Source of the DNA: Oceanospirillum beijerinckii DSM 7166 | GTDB lineage: Bacteria; Pseudomonadota; Gammaproteobacteria; Pseudomonadales; Halomonadaceae | Assembly: GCF_000422425.1 (NCBI RefSeq) | Contig: NZ_KE383828.1 | Coordinates: forward strand, 158,166 to 222,165 | Direction of reading: 5' to 3' | Length of the DNA: 64,000 nt | Shown: positions 18,378 to 27,484 of the stretch, piece by piece | How the letters are laid out: the number at the start of each line of letters is the position of its first letter | Position numbering within the stretch: position 1 is the first letter of the stretch | Made by a program: the position numbers and the translations under genes | The notes under the pieces: model-generated | What the model was told of the DNA's origin: nothing | Seen by the model: only the letters and a program-made list of their open reading frames with translations | Database searches by the model: none

Positions 18378-19340
18378 TTACCCCTTGTACAGTTTTGGAT
18401 TTAATACATCACGTAACCAGTCACCCAGCAGGTTCATCACCAGAACCAGCACAACCAGTACGACACCTGGAATCACAGTGATCCACCAGGCTCCAGAGAA
18501 GATATACTCAAAGCCGCTGGAGATCAGAGACCCCAGGGATGGCTGAGATACCGGCATGCCCAGGCCCAGGAAGGACAGAGATGCCTCTGAGATAATGGCG
18601 TTAGCCACCTGTACCGTAGAGATAACCAGAATCGGTGACAGGGTATTGGGCAGAATATGACGGAACATAATGCGCACTTGGCCCAGGCCCATCACACGTG
18701 CCGCATCCACATACTCTTTCTTTTTCTCGGCCAGTACCGATGCACGAATGGTACGGGCATACTGCGGCCACTCTGCGATACCGATTACCAGAACCAGCAT
18801 TATCATGGCCAGCTCCTGATAGAGTTCGGTGCCAAAACTGGCCTGGAAGACCGCCAAGACAACAATCGCCACCATCATGGTTGAGAACGACAGCTGAACA
18901 TCAGCAAAACGCATCAGAATGCTATCCACACGGCCACCACGGTAACCGGCAATCAGACCGATGATAATTCCTATGGTTGCCTGCAACAGCACCGCGCAGA
19001 TACCTATGGTCAGCGAGATACGGGTGCCATACAGAATGGTGGACCATAAATCACGACCTTGGGCATCGGTACCTAGCCAGAACTGAGGGTCGCCCTCATC
19101 TTCATTCCAACTTGGCGGTAACTCAGAGTTCATAATATCGATCTGAGTGGGATCATAAGGATCAAACGGAGCGATGGCCGGTGCAAACAGCGCCATCAGC
19201 ACGTAACCCATAAAAATAGTGAAGCTCAGCTGTGCCACACGGTCTTTAACAAAGCTATGCCATACGTGTGTATCTTTAAAACGCTGCCACGCCGATGGCG
19301 CTTTTTCCGGCAGATCGCTAGTCGTATTTTGTGTTGTCAT
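18378..19340 (-). CDS. Oligopeptide ABC transporter permease, DppC/OppC type
   Basis: A 320-residue inner-membrane permease with an N-terminal cytoplasmic tail, a first membrane segment near residues 38-58, a periplasmic region with the GTDAQGRDLWSTILYGTRISL block typical of OppC/DppC, and five more membrane segments. The ATPase-docking EAA loop is present (EYVDAARVMGLGQVRIMFRHILPN). It pairs with the upstream DppB-type permease 15 bases away. Confidence 0.92.
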   Translation of the reverse strand: MTTQNTTSDLPEKAPSAWQRFKDTHVWHSFVKDRVAQLSFTIFMGYVLMALFAPAIAPFDPYDPTQIDIMNSELPPSWNEDEGDPQFWLGTDAQGRDLWSTILYGTRISLTIGICAVLLQATIGIIIGLIAGYRGGRVDSILMRFADVQLSFSTMMVAIVVLAVFQASFGTELYQELAMIMLVLVIGIAEWPQYARTIRASVLAEKKKEYVDAARVMGLGQVRIMFRHILPNTLSPILVISTVQVANAIISEASLSFLGLGMPVSQPSLGSLISSGFEYIFSGAWWITVIPGVVLVVLVLVMNLLGDWLRDVLNPKLYKG

Positions 19341-19355
19341 TGTTCTATCTGCCTA

Positions 19356-20330
19356 TTACTTCTTACCAGCCAGTTTTACGGTTGGGTTCACCAGACCGTA
19401 GATCAGGTCTACGATGGTATTGGTAATTACAAAGATGGCACCTACTACAATCAGGTAGGCCACGATCAGCGGAGTGTCTACGCGGTTTACCGCTTCAAGA
19501 AACAGGAAGCCCATCCCTGGCCACTGGAATACGGTTTCGGTCAAAATGGTGTACGCCACCATGGTACCGATCTGAACACCACCGACGGTAATAACCGGCA
19601 GCATGGTATTTTTCAGAGCGTGCAGGAAATAGATACGGCGGGTCATCAGACCTTTAGCCCAGGCAAACTTCACATACTCAGACTGCAGTACTTCCATCAT
19701 TTCGGCACGGATCAGACGGATAAACAGAGGCAGCATAATAGATGCCAGAGATACCGCCGGCAGCACCAGGTGCGACCAACCATCAGCGGTTAACAGACTG
19801 GTTTCCAGTCCTAATATTTCAACGGTGTCGCCACGGCCATAGGAGGGCATTAAGCCCAGTTCGATGGAGAAGAAATAGATCAAACCAATGGCCGTCAGGA
19901 ATACAGGCACAGAGATACCGACAATACTGATACCCATGACTGCTTTTGAAAACAAGCTTTGAGGATTAATAGCGGAATAAACCCCCAGTGGCACCGACAA
20001 ACCAATAATGATTAATGATGCACCAAACACCAGTTCCAGAGTCGCTGGCAGCTTGCCTAAAATCACATCAAGCGCAGGTTCTTTGAAGAAATACGAAGTG
20101 CCCAAATCCCCCTGCAGGGCATTTTTTACAAAGCGGCCGTACTGTACTAAAAACGGATCATTCAGGCCCAGTTCATCTCTCAGAGCCTGACGCTCAGCTT
20201 CAGAAACTGACTGTCCCACCATCTCTCGTAGTGGGTCACCTAAATTATCCTGAATGGAAAAGCTGATCAGACTGATGACAAACATCACCAACACAGCTTG
20301 AGCCAGTCGTTTTATAAAAAAAGCTATCAT
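19356..20330 (-). CDS. Oligopeptide ABC transporter permease, DppB/OppB type
   Basis: A 324-residue inner-membrane permease beginning with the DppB/OppB pattern IAFFIKRLAQAVLVMFVISLISF. It has six predicted membrane segments and an EAA-type docking loop (EYVKFAWAKGLMTRRIYFLHALKN). It forms the translocation pore with the DppC-type protein encoded next. The binding-protein gene lies 230 bases upstream with two strong hairpins between them. Confidence 0.92.
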   Translation of the reverse strand: MIAFFIKRLAQAVLVMFVISLISFSIQDNLGDPLREMVGQSVSEAERQALRDELGLNDPFLVQYGRFVKNALQGDLGTSYFFKEPALDVILGKLPATLELVFGASLIIIGLSVPLGVYSAINPQSLFSKAVMGISIVGISVPVFLTAIGLIYFFSIELGLMPSYGRGDTVEILGLETSLLTADGWSHLVLPAVSLASIMLPLFIRLIRAEMMEVLQSEYVKFAWAKGLMTRRIYFLHALKNTMLPVITVGGVQIGTMVAYTILTETVFQWPGMGFLFLEAVNRVDTPLIVAYLIVVGAIFVITNTIVDLIYGLVNPTVKLAGKK

Positions 20331-20390
20331 GGTAGTTCTGCCTTAACCACTGTGCATTCCATGCATCGGAGTTTTGTTGTAGTGCGAAGA

Positions 20391-20452
20391 CCGGTATCCG
20401 AAGATACCGGCGGATTCCAAAACCGGTGATTGCCCTAACCCAACCACCGGTT
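20391..20452 (-). promoter_or_regulatory. Two hairpins between the binding-protein and permease genes
   Basis: CCGGTATC-CGAA-GATACCGG (20391-20410) is a perfect 8-bp stem with a tetraloop, and AACCGGTG (20421-20428) pairs with CACCGGTT (20445-20452). They follow the binding-protein stop at 20561 on the minus strand and precede the permease start. In many importer operons such hairpins protect the binding-protein message and lower downstream expression; that role here is inference. Confidence 0.65.
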
Positions 20453-20560
20453 CGAAAAGCACAGTACTGAACAGCATTCAGACTGTTGAAGAAAGAGCAC
20501 TACTTTGAAGATTTATAAGAGTCGATCTTCAATAATAGGGCTCAATCTTGTCCCTTAACC

Positions 20561-22117
20561 TTAGTCTTCTACAACCAGGTCACCCAGGTATGGGAAGTTC
20601 ATTACGTTCAGCACAGGCTCAGCTTTAACTTTGCTGGAAGCGCCCCATGCCAGGTTCTGCCAGTGCAGAGGAATAAATGCGGCATCGTTGTACAGCATTT
20701 CTTCGATCTTCTGCATGATGGCAGCACGTTTCTTCGGATCAGTTTCAGCATTAGCCTGATGCATCAGCTTGTCAGCCTCAGGGCTACAGTAGTTACCGCT
20801 GTTGTATTGACCCAGGCCTGTTTCAGTATCAGGACATGCAGTCAGGAACTCGAAGAAGTTGTTGGAGTCTTCGGTATCTGCGTGCCAGCCAATCATCATC
20901 ATGTCTGCTGCACGAGCGTCAAACTCACCCCAGTACTGGGCTTTAGGCAGCGTCTTCAGATCAACTTTGATGTTGATCTTAGCCAGCATAGAAGCAACAG
21001 CCTGCGCGATCTTCTCGTCGTTCACGTAACGGTTGTTTGGCGCCATCATAGTGATGCTGAAACCGTTTTCATAACCGGCTTCTTTCATCAGCTGTTTCGC
21101 TTTTTTCAGATCGTAACGAGGCATCAGCGCTTCGTTATGACCCAGGTAACCCCAAGGACTCATTTGAGCCGCAGGCGTTGCAAAACCTTTCATGATTTTC
21201 TTAACGATACCCTTCTGGTTGATCGCATAAGCGATTGCCTGACGGACACGGGCGTCTTTAAAGGCTTCAACGCGTTCCTGATTCATCTGGAAAGTGATGA
21301 TACGGGTACCGCCCATGGTGATCAGATCGATGCCTTCTTTTTTGGCAATACGATTGTGATCTGTTGGTGGTACAGGCGCGATAAAATCAACGTCACCGGA
21401 CAGCAGAGCGGCAACACGGGTTGGCGCTTCTTTAATCGGCGTCAGGATAATCTTGTCAACGTTACCTGGAGAGTTTACATCCCAGTAGTTGCTGTTACGG
21501 GTAAACTCAACTTTTACACCCTGCTGACGGTAAGTCACAGTGTAAGGACCAGTACCAGACAGCTGACGGGACGCAAAAGAGTTACCGTGTTTAACCAGCT
21601 TGTCTTTTGGCTCACCATTCGCGTCATTACCTGAGTAGTACTTACTATCCATTGGGAACAGGTAAGTTACGTTATTCAGTACCAGAGGGAATGGCTTAGC
21701 AGTCTTCAGATCGATAGTATGATCATCAACCACTTTCAGCTCGGTAAAAGGGGCGAAGATGCCTTTAAAGTCAGGAGAGTTACGCAGACGGTTGAAAGTG
21801 AATACGACATCTTTCGCAGTGAAGTCGTTACCAGAGTGGAACTTAACACCTTTACGCAGATGGAAACGCATGGTCAGTGGATCAACACGCTCCCACTTTT
21901 CCGCCAGACGCGGTTCAAAACCCAATTTTTTGTCCCAACGAATCAGGGGGTCAAAGGTCATGTGAGATAATTGCAGGGTGCCACCAGACAGCTGCTCATG
22001 TGGGTCAAGTGACACAGGGTCAGCGTCGTATGCCATCTTCAGCGTTGCTGCGTTCGCGCTAGCCACCAGACCCAGGCTTAATGCTGCGCCTGCCAGCAGG
22101 GATACCGTTTTTTTCAT
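20561..22117 (-). CDS. Oligopeptide/dipeptide ABC transporter periplasmic binding protein
   Basis: A family-5 extracellular solute-binding protein (DppA/OppA-like) of 518 residues. I chose the ATG at 22117 because it gives a clean signal peptide (KKTVSLLAGAALSLGLVASANA) and has GGGA eight bases upstream; an in-frame ATG ten codons earlier lacks both. The mature protein holds the usual blocks LDPHEQLSGGTLQLSHMTFDPLI, the FRLRKGVKFHSG-like segment and VRQAIAYAINQKGI. It captures peptides in the periplasm and delivers them to the two permeases. First gene of the six-gene operon running to 15,078. Confidence 0.93.
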   Translation of the reverse strand: MKKTVSLLAGAALSLGLVASANAATLKMAYDADPVSLDPHEQLSGGTLQLSHMTFDPLIRWDKKLGFEPRLAEKWERVDPLTMRFHLRKGVKFHSGNDFTAKDVVFTFNRLRNSPDFKGIFAPFTELKVVDDHTIDLKTAKPFPLVLNNVTYLFPMDSKYYSGNDANGEPKDKLVKHGNSFASRQLSGTGPYTVTYRQQGVKVEFTRNSNYWDVNSPGNVDKIILTPIKEAPTRVAALLSGDVDFIAPVPPTDHNRIAKKEGIDLITMGGTRIITFQMNQERVEAFKDARVRQAIAYAINQKGIVKKIMKGFATPAAQMSPWGYLGHNEALMPRYDLKKAKQLMKEAGYENGFSITMMAPNNRYVNDEKIAQAVASMLAKINIKVDLKTLPKAQYWGEFDARAADMMMIGWHADTEDSNNFFEFLTACPDTETGLGQYNSGNYCSPEADKLMHQANAETDPKKRAAIMQKIEEMLYNDAAFIPLHWQNLAWGASSKVKAEPVLNVMNFPYLGDLVVED

Positions 22118-22576
22118 TGTGTTGTCCCGTTTCGTTGTTATTAACAAGTCAGGCTCAACAATGCGATTCTATTTGTCCGACTCACTTTTTGTCTGACACA
22201 CACTGTTTAGCTGTGACTTGCTTCTGAGTTGCAGAAGTGATTCACCTTTGGGAGCAAGGCGTCACACACCTGTAATCAGAAAAAAGTCTAATTGATGATT
22301 TCAGGACTACCAATTGGAATAACGAAACAGGCTATACACTATTTAAATACTGACAAATCAAAGATCTGTATAGGCACCATTACACAGCACATCATGCTAC
22401 GATAAGCGTCATATTGGTGCAAAAAGCAGAACTTTCAACCATTGCCCCGGCATTTTCTCTGCAAAACACCTTACTTCTCAGTGCTCAGCATAACTGAATT
22501 AATTGCCACTTCAGGCTAACGGTTTTATGATGCGCCCAGTTTTGATCTTGCAATCAGTCAATAAAGTGATACATAA
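22118..22576. other. Intergenic region between the oligopeptide operon and yacL
   Basis: About 460 bases between divergent genes that must hold both promoters. It is AT-rich near the centre. I could not single out a convincing -35/-10 pair or a gene. Confidence 0.4.
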
Positions 22577-22954
22577 ATGGAATACGATTTTATTCGCGAT
22601 AAAGATGGTGCTTTTAGTGTTGAGCTCTCTATGGAGCATCTGGTGATCGGCCACTGGCTAAACACCGAATTAGCAGCTGATAGCGACAAAATCCTTAACT
22701 TTATTGACGACATCAAGCAGTTCAAAAATAGCGCTGATCATGAAAAAGCCTATGTCGGCCAAGAGTACACCCTACTACTAACCCCTGAAGATGCAGAGGT
22801 TACCGCCAATGCATTGCATATGAAATCTGATCAATTTAATGACCTGCTACAGGAAGAAGGCCTACACGAGGATGATGAGCTGAGCAGAGCACTCTGCGGC
22901 TTGGATGATCTACAGTTTCTTTTGCAGGATTGGTTAGAATTCATCCAGAACTGA
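22577..22954 (+). CDS. yacL: UPF0231 family protein YacL
   Basis: A 125-residue acidic cytosolic protein that aligns with E. coli YacL along most of its length: M-E/D-Y-x-F-x-R-D at the start, SMEHLVIGHWLN, the GQEYTLLL strand, and the C-terminal LCGLDDLQFLL block. The function of the family is unknown. It is followed 68 bases later by a HIT-family gene on the same strand. Confidence 0.85.
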   Translation: MEYDFIRDKDGAFSVELSMEHLVIGHWLNTELAADSDKILNFIDDIKQFKNSADHEKAYVGQEYTLLLTPEDAEVTANALHMKSDQFNDLLQEEGLHEDDELSRALCGLDDLQFLLQDWLEFIQN

Positions 22955-23022
22955 AGCCGTATTTGTAAGATTTTCTCGATTATAAAAACCGATCCAGCGT
23001 TGCATCAGTCTTAGGAGTTATC

Positions 23023-23451
23023 ATGTTCACATTACATACCCGCCTGGAAGAAGACACCTTTCCTGTAGCCGATTTGCCGTTATGCCGTTTATGTATGATG
23101 AATGACCGCCGCTTTCCCTGGTTTATTTTAATACCACGCATCGGCGGTATTACCGAGATATATCAACTGGAAGCAGACGATCGTCAACAACTGATGAATG
23201 AATCCTGCGCTTTAGCCGAAGCTCTGATGGTCGCTTTTGATGGCCATAAGATGAATGTGGCGGCTTTAGGTAACATGGTACCCCAACTGCACATTCATCA
23301 CGTAGTACGCCAGCCAGATGATTCAGCCTGGCCTGCACCAATTTGGGGGGGTGGCGCTCCTGAAGCGATGGAGCCAGAACTGATTGAGCAGCGTATGGCG
23401 CAGCTCCTCTACCACCTGGAAGTTAAAATTCCAAATCTAGTCAAAGTCTAA
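23023..23451 (+). CDS. HIT-family hydrolase
   Basis: A 142-residue histidine-triad protein. The active-site motif is in NMVPQLHIHHVVR with H90, H92 and H93. CRLCMMND near residues 21-28 resembles the zinc-type CxxC start of some HIT proteins. Members hydrolyse or transfer nucleotide phosphates; the substrate here is unknown. A strong ribosome binding site (AGGAG) precedes the ATG. It may be co-transcribed with yacL. Confidence 0.88.
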   Translation: MFTLHTRLEEDTFPVADLPLCRLCMMNDRRFPWFILIPRIGGITEIYQLEADDRQQLMNESCALAEALMVAFDGHKMNVAALGNMVPQLHIHHVVRQPDDSAWPAPIWGGGAPEAMEPELIEQRMAQLLYHLEVKIPNLVKV

Positions 23452-23559
23452 GAGGCTCATCAGATCCAAATCTCCCTGGTTTTCGTAACAGTTTTTACTA
23501 TGTGTAAGGCCGGTTAATATCAACATTCGGCCTTAATAGACTAAGCGCACCAACTTCGA

Positions 23560-24885
23560 TTGATGCCCCCACTTGATCTTCAAAGCGCGACCGATGTTAT
23601 GAAAATTCGTTTTATTAACCAGCTTCAGGATCTTTCCATAGAACAATGGCAACAGCTTCAGCATGATGGCAACCCCTTTATGCGACGAGAGTTCCTACTG
23701 GCTTTGGAGTTATCTGGTGCGGCCAGTGAAAAAAGCGGCTGGCAGCCTATGCATCTGGTTCTGGAAGATGATCAAGGCCTGGCTGGCTTTATGCCTCTGT
23801 ACCTGAAAAATCATTCTTACGGTGAATATGTCTTTGATTGGGCTTGGGCCGACGCCTATGAACGCTATGGTTTGGCCTATTATCCGAAACTGGTTAGCGC
23901 TGTACCCTACACGCCCAGCCAGGGACAGCGAATCCTGCTAAGAAAAGGTATACAGCCAAACGATTGCATTCCACTGATACTAAAAGAGATCAAGAAACAA
24001 GCGAATCAACTGGGAGCATCTTCCTGGCATCTACTGTTTCCATCTGAGGATGAAAACCAAAGCCTGGAAAATACCGGCACACTGACTCGCTTGAACTGCC
24101 AATTCCATTGGTTTAATCGTGATAATTGGCAGGATTTTGAGCAATTTCTAGGCAGCTTTAGCTCCAGAAAACGCAAAAATGTACGCCAGGAAAGGCGTAA
24201 GATCGGGCAACAAAGCCTGACACTTCAACGTATTCCTGGTACTGAGATCACCCAGGTACAGTTGGATCACTTCTACCGCTGCTACCATATCACCTATCTG
24301 CAACGGGGACGTCGTGGTTACCTGAATAAGGCTTTTTTCCAGCATTTATTAGACACCATGCCAGAACAGATGATGCTGGTGATCGCAGAACATCATTTCC
24401 ATGCCAATAACGAACACAGCAGCATGAGCCATAACAGGTCCCACACCGAGGCAAACAGTAATCAGCACAACCCTGGAGATAATCAAGCAGACTCAGAAGC
24501 CATTCAAGATACGCATGATGAACCATCCGAATCAAATGACATGGTGACGCGGCCAGTGGCTGCAGCACTGTTTTTCCATGATGCAGAATCTCTATACGGT
24601 CGCTATTGGGGCAGTGTGGTTGATGCCGACTGTTTGCACTTTGAAGCCTGTTATTATCAGGGCATTGAGTTCTGCCTGGAGAAGGGTCTTAAACATTTTG
24701 ATCCAGGTACTCAGGGCGAGCATAAAATAAGCCGGGGTTTTAAGCCTATCATCACCTGCTCTAATCACTGGGTAGCCGAAGAAGGCTTCCAGGATACTCT
24801 AAAACAGTTTGTGCAGGAAGAAGCCGAGCATACCTTCCGCTACGCCCAGGAAGCAGAAAACCTGCTGCCATTTAAGCAGGTATAA
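23560..24885 (+). CDS. FemAB-like GNAT-fold acyltransferase with a disordered insertion
   Basis: A 441-residue protein of the peptidogalycan/FemAB-like GNAT group (PF04339-type): RKNVRQERRK in the first half and HFDPGTQGEHKISRGF near the end are typical landmarks. Residues about 283-326 are a hydrophilic His/Asn/Asp/Glu-rich insertion between catalytic-domain strands, not seen in the usual family members I know. The start is uncertain: an in-frame ATG 13 codons later (23599) begins MKIRFINQLQDL and is the more usual family start. Neither has a good ribosome site. The acceptor substrate is unknown. Confidence 0.75.
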   Translation: MMPPLDLQSATDVMKIRFINQLQDLSIEQWQQLQHDGNPFMRREFLLALELSGAASEKSGWQPMHLVLEDDQGLAGFMPLYLKNHSYGEYVFDWAWADAYERYGLAYYPKLVSAVPYTPSQGQRILLRKGIQPNDCIPLILKEIKKQANQLGASSWHLLFPSEDENQSLENTGTLTRLNCQFHWFNRDNWQDFEQFLGSFSSRKRKNVRQERRKIGQQSLTLQRIPGTEITQVQLDHFYRCYHITYLQRGRRGYLNKAFFQHLLDTMPEQMMLVIAEHHFHANNEHSSMSHNRSHTEANSNQHNPGDNQADSEAIQDTHDEPSESNDMVTRPVAAALFFHDAESLYGRYWGSVVDADCLHFEACYYQGIEFCLEKGLKHFDPGTQGEHKISRGFKPIITCSNHWVAEEGFQDTLKQFVQEEAEHTFRYAQEAENLLPFKQV

Positions 24886-24923
24886 GAAAACTTTCAACCT
24901 GTTATAACCCTATCTTTTACCTA

Positions 24924-25892
24924 TTAACGTGTCATTTTCTTAACAAAAACAACAACAAATAAGGCAAGCGTAAAACTGCCGATAAAAGCCTCTCCTCCGG
25001 CAAACAACCGGCTCCAGCCATTGGGAGTGATATCACCAAAGCCGAGAGTGGTAAAAGTAACCGCACTAAAATAGAGCGCATTTAAGAAGTTCTCGATATT
25101 TTGCAAGACAGGAAGATCACTACTGAACTTCACCAGATTGCCACCATCATTAACCCCATTAAGAAAATACGCTACAGCAAAGGCCAGGATCAGAAAAACC
25201 GAGAAAAATATAATCCTAAGCGGCCTTTCACCATAACCACAAAAAAGATCTACAGTCCGCGAAACAAAACGCGACATGGAGTAATAAGGCATCTGTAGAC
25301 GACGCATCACCATCTCACGACGGAAGAAATACCCCGCCTGCTCAAACAACCCTTCATGCTCCAGCACTCGGCGCAAGTTCCGATACACCTCTTCTGCCTG
25401 TTCAAGATAATCCTGCCTGTCAGCAAGATCCTTACTGGCATGAGCCATCTTCTCTTGAAGCACATAGTGCCCCCATTGGATATTATCCAGACGGGCATCT
25501 TCGAGCCTTGTCCCCAATAGATTGGCATCTTCCAAGTTGGCACAGTGAAGATTCGCCCCTCTTAAATCAGCTTTCATAAGTGAAGCATGCTGCAAATTGG
25601 CGTTAAACAAATGAGCCTTTTGCATATTGGCACGATAAAAGTCACTGTAACTCAGGTCATAACCTTGCTTACAACCATGATTGACCAAATTGATATCAGA
25701 CAGATCAGTTCTTCTTAGTGAGACTCCCTGCATGGGTAGGTTTGTTTTGGCCCTGGTTTCTAATTTATCTTTCAAATCAGTACGATCCTTAACCTGGTCG
25801 CTGTTATGCCAATAACATCGACCATCATATTCTGCCGATTCAGTGCAAGGTAAGCCATCAGGGCTAATGTATTTACAACGAGGTTCAATCAT
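24924..25892 (-). CDS. Pentapeptide-repeat protein fused to a two-transmembrane K+-type channel
   Basis: A 322-residue protein in three parts. Residues 5-30 contain a small Cys/His motif (CKYISPDGLPC, then CYWH). Residues 60-140 are pentapeptide repeats of the A(D/N)Lxx kind (ANLQHASLMKADLRGANLHCANLEDANL). The C-terminal 110 residues are an ion-channel domain: a membrane segment, a pore with the selectivity filter TTLGFGD, and a second membrane segment to the end. It probably forms a tetrameric inner-membrane cation channel with a cytosolic N-terminal regulatory part; gating and ion are inferred. Confidence 0.85.
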   Translation of the reverse strand: MIEPRCKYISPDGLPCTESAEYDGRCYWHNSDQVKDRTDLKDKLETRAKTNLPMQGVSLRRTDLSDINLVNHGCKQGYDLSYSDFYRANMQKAHLFNANLQHASLMKADLRGANLHCANLEDANLLGTRLEDARLDNIQWGHYVLQEKMAHASKDLADRQDYLEQAEEVYRNLRRVLEHEGLFEQAGYFFRREMVMRRLQMPYYSMSRFVSRTVDLFCGYGERPLRIIFFSVFLILAFAVAYFLNGVNDGGNLVKFSSDLPVLQNIENFLNALYFSAVTFTTLGFGDITPNGWSRLFAGGEAFIGSFTLALFVVVFVKKMTR

Positions 25893-26128
25893 TTATCATC
25901 TCTTTGCGCAACATCCTGTTACACAGTGTTGTCAGGCAGGACTAAAGTTGCAAGAAGAAGTGGTAAAATAACGCTTGATTTGATCAATGAGTTTAAAGTC
26001 ACAGCCCTGCCGATCTTTATGATCGGCATGGAAAATCCAAGCCAGACTTTTAGTTCAGGCTCAGGCTTTGATAGAATCATTTAAAATTCAAGGCCCTGCA
26101 GAGGCTCCCACAAGATTACAAGGATATT

Positions 26129-26773
26129 ATGTTGAAAAAGTTATTTTTAAGCATTTTACTGCTGACTTTTCTCACAGGCTGTCAAAGCGCCTACTACTCA
26201 GCAATGGAACAGGTTGGTGTTCATAAAAGAGATATTCTGGTAGACAGGGTTGATAGCGCCAAAGAGTCTCAGGAGGAAGCACAGGAACAGTTCAAGAGTG
26301 CGTTAGAGCAGTATAAAGCTGTCGTGAACTTTGACGGTGGCGAGCTGGAAGGCATGTATAACCGCCTTGAAGGTGAATATGAAGACAGTAAATCAGCCGC
26401 AGAGTCAGTGACTAAGCATATTGATCGTGTTGAGGATGTTGCTGAAGCTCTGTTCGAAGAATGGCAGGAAGAACTAACACAATACAACAATGCGAGTCTG
26501 CGCCGCCAAAGTGAACGCCAACTCCGTGATACCAAGCGCCGCTACAAAAGCCTGATCAGCTCCATGCGCAAAGCTGAACGTCGTATGGAACCGGTATTGG
26601 TTGCACTGAACGACAATGTGCTATATCTGAAGCACAACTTGAATGCCCGTGCTATCGGTGCGTTAAAAGGTGAGCTGAATGCTATACGCCAGGATGTGGA
26701 TGTACTGATTCGTGATATGCAAACCGCTATCAATGAATCCAACCGCTTTATCAAAGAACTTGAAAGTAAGTAA
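26129..26773 (+). CDS. DUF2959 family lipoprotein
   Basis: A 214-residue predicted lipoprotein (lipobox FLTGC, lipidated C18) whose mature part is almost entirely helical and coiled-coil, rich in Glu, Lys and Arg. The sequence YYSAMEQVGVHKRDILVDRVDSAKESQEEAQEQF is the hallmark start of the DUF2959 family, common in marine Gammaproteobacteria and of unknown function. It stands alone and is followed by a strong inverted repeat. Confidence 0.85.
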   Translation: MLKKLFLSILLLTFLTGCQSAYYSAMEQVGVHKRDILVDRVDSAKESQEEAQEQFKSALEQYKAVVNFDGGELEGMYNRLEGEYEDSKSAAESVTKHIDRVEDVAEALFEEWQEELTQYNNASLRRQSERQLRDTKRRYKSLISSMRKAERRMEPVLVALNDNVLYLKHNLNARAIGALKGELNAIRQDVDVLIRDMQTAINESNRFIKELESK

Positions 26774-27484
26774 GTCTGCAAAATAAACCAAAGATAGTCT
26801 CGTAGTGTCCGGCCAGCTGTACGGACACTACAAGAGCACCTCTCCATATTCTGTGCCTACAGTCCAAATGCAGTAAGCGCTTAACGGCAACAAGACAGGC
26901 TCTCCTACTTATTTGACTTTTTTCGCTACAGCTTCAACATAAGTCCTGCAGCATTCCCAGCTCTGGCGTTTATTCCAAATGAAACTTTTTCTCAGCAACA
27001 AATGAGTCTACGCCATATTTTTCATACACCTCTAACTTTTTTAGCCATAATATTCTATGGGTGATGTGAATTAAAACTTAATCAAAAGCTAATCCATTGA
27101 ACTATATCAGCCTTTTAGCCTTATAAAAGATAAGGCATAAGAGGAAAAACTTTGAAATAGTATCTTTTTGGTTGATTTTACTCACATTTTTCCACAAAAT
27201 CTGATAGATAGCGTACTCTATAACTAGCAAGTCTGCCTTACAGTCTTTCGGGCTGTAATGACTTAATGGAAAAACACCTACAGCAAACCTACCTTTTATT
27301 GCAGTAGGAGAAAGCTCGCTATCAAACTACTATTTTACTCATGTCAACTGGAATGGGTCTAAACTGAAGCAGTATAACCGGTGTATAGCCGGTAATGAGC
27401 CAGCTTAAAAAAGACATTTTTAAAACTGGCTCAACTGAGCACGATCTTAATTTGTCCAAGAAGCATAATAAAAAGGAAGCATTT
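26774..27484. other. Long intergenic region upstream of the TRAP-TAXI genes
   Basis: About 710 AT-rich bases with no credible gene. It contains the 10-bp inverted repeat at 26802-26831, TTACAG/CTGTAA arms around 27239-27259, and a longer foldback near the TRAP binding-protein gene in which GAGCCAG pairs with CTGGCTC across an A/T-rich centre (about 27398-27433). The last two lie in the probable leader of the transporter operon and could be regulatory. Confidence 0.45.
26802..26831. repeat. Perfect 10-bp inverted repeat after the DUF2959 gene
   Basis: GTAGTGTCCG (26802-26811) and CGGACACTAC (26822-26831) flank a 10-base spacer. It begins 29 bases after the stop. There is no T tail, so it may be a weak terminator, or a remnant of a mobile element's end. 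Confidence 0.7.

Noticed and set aside
20663..21634. 323-residue open frame on the plus strand
   Set aside because: Antisense to the oligopeptide binding protein, with no recognisable domain.
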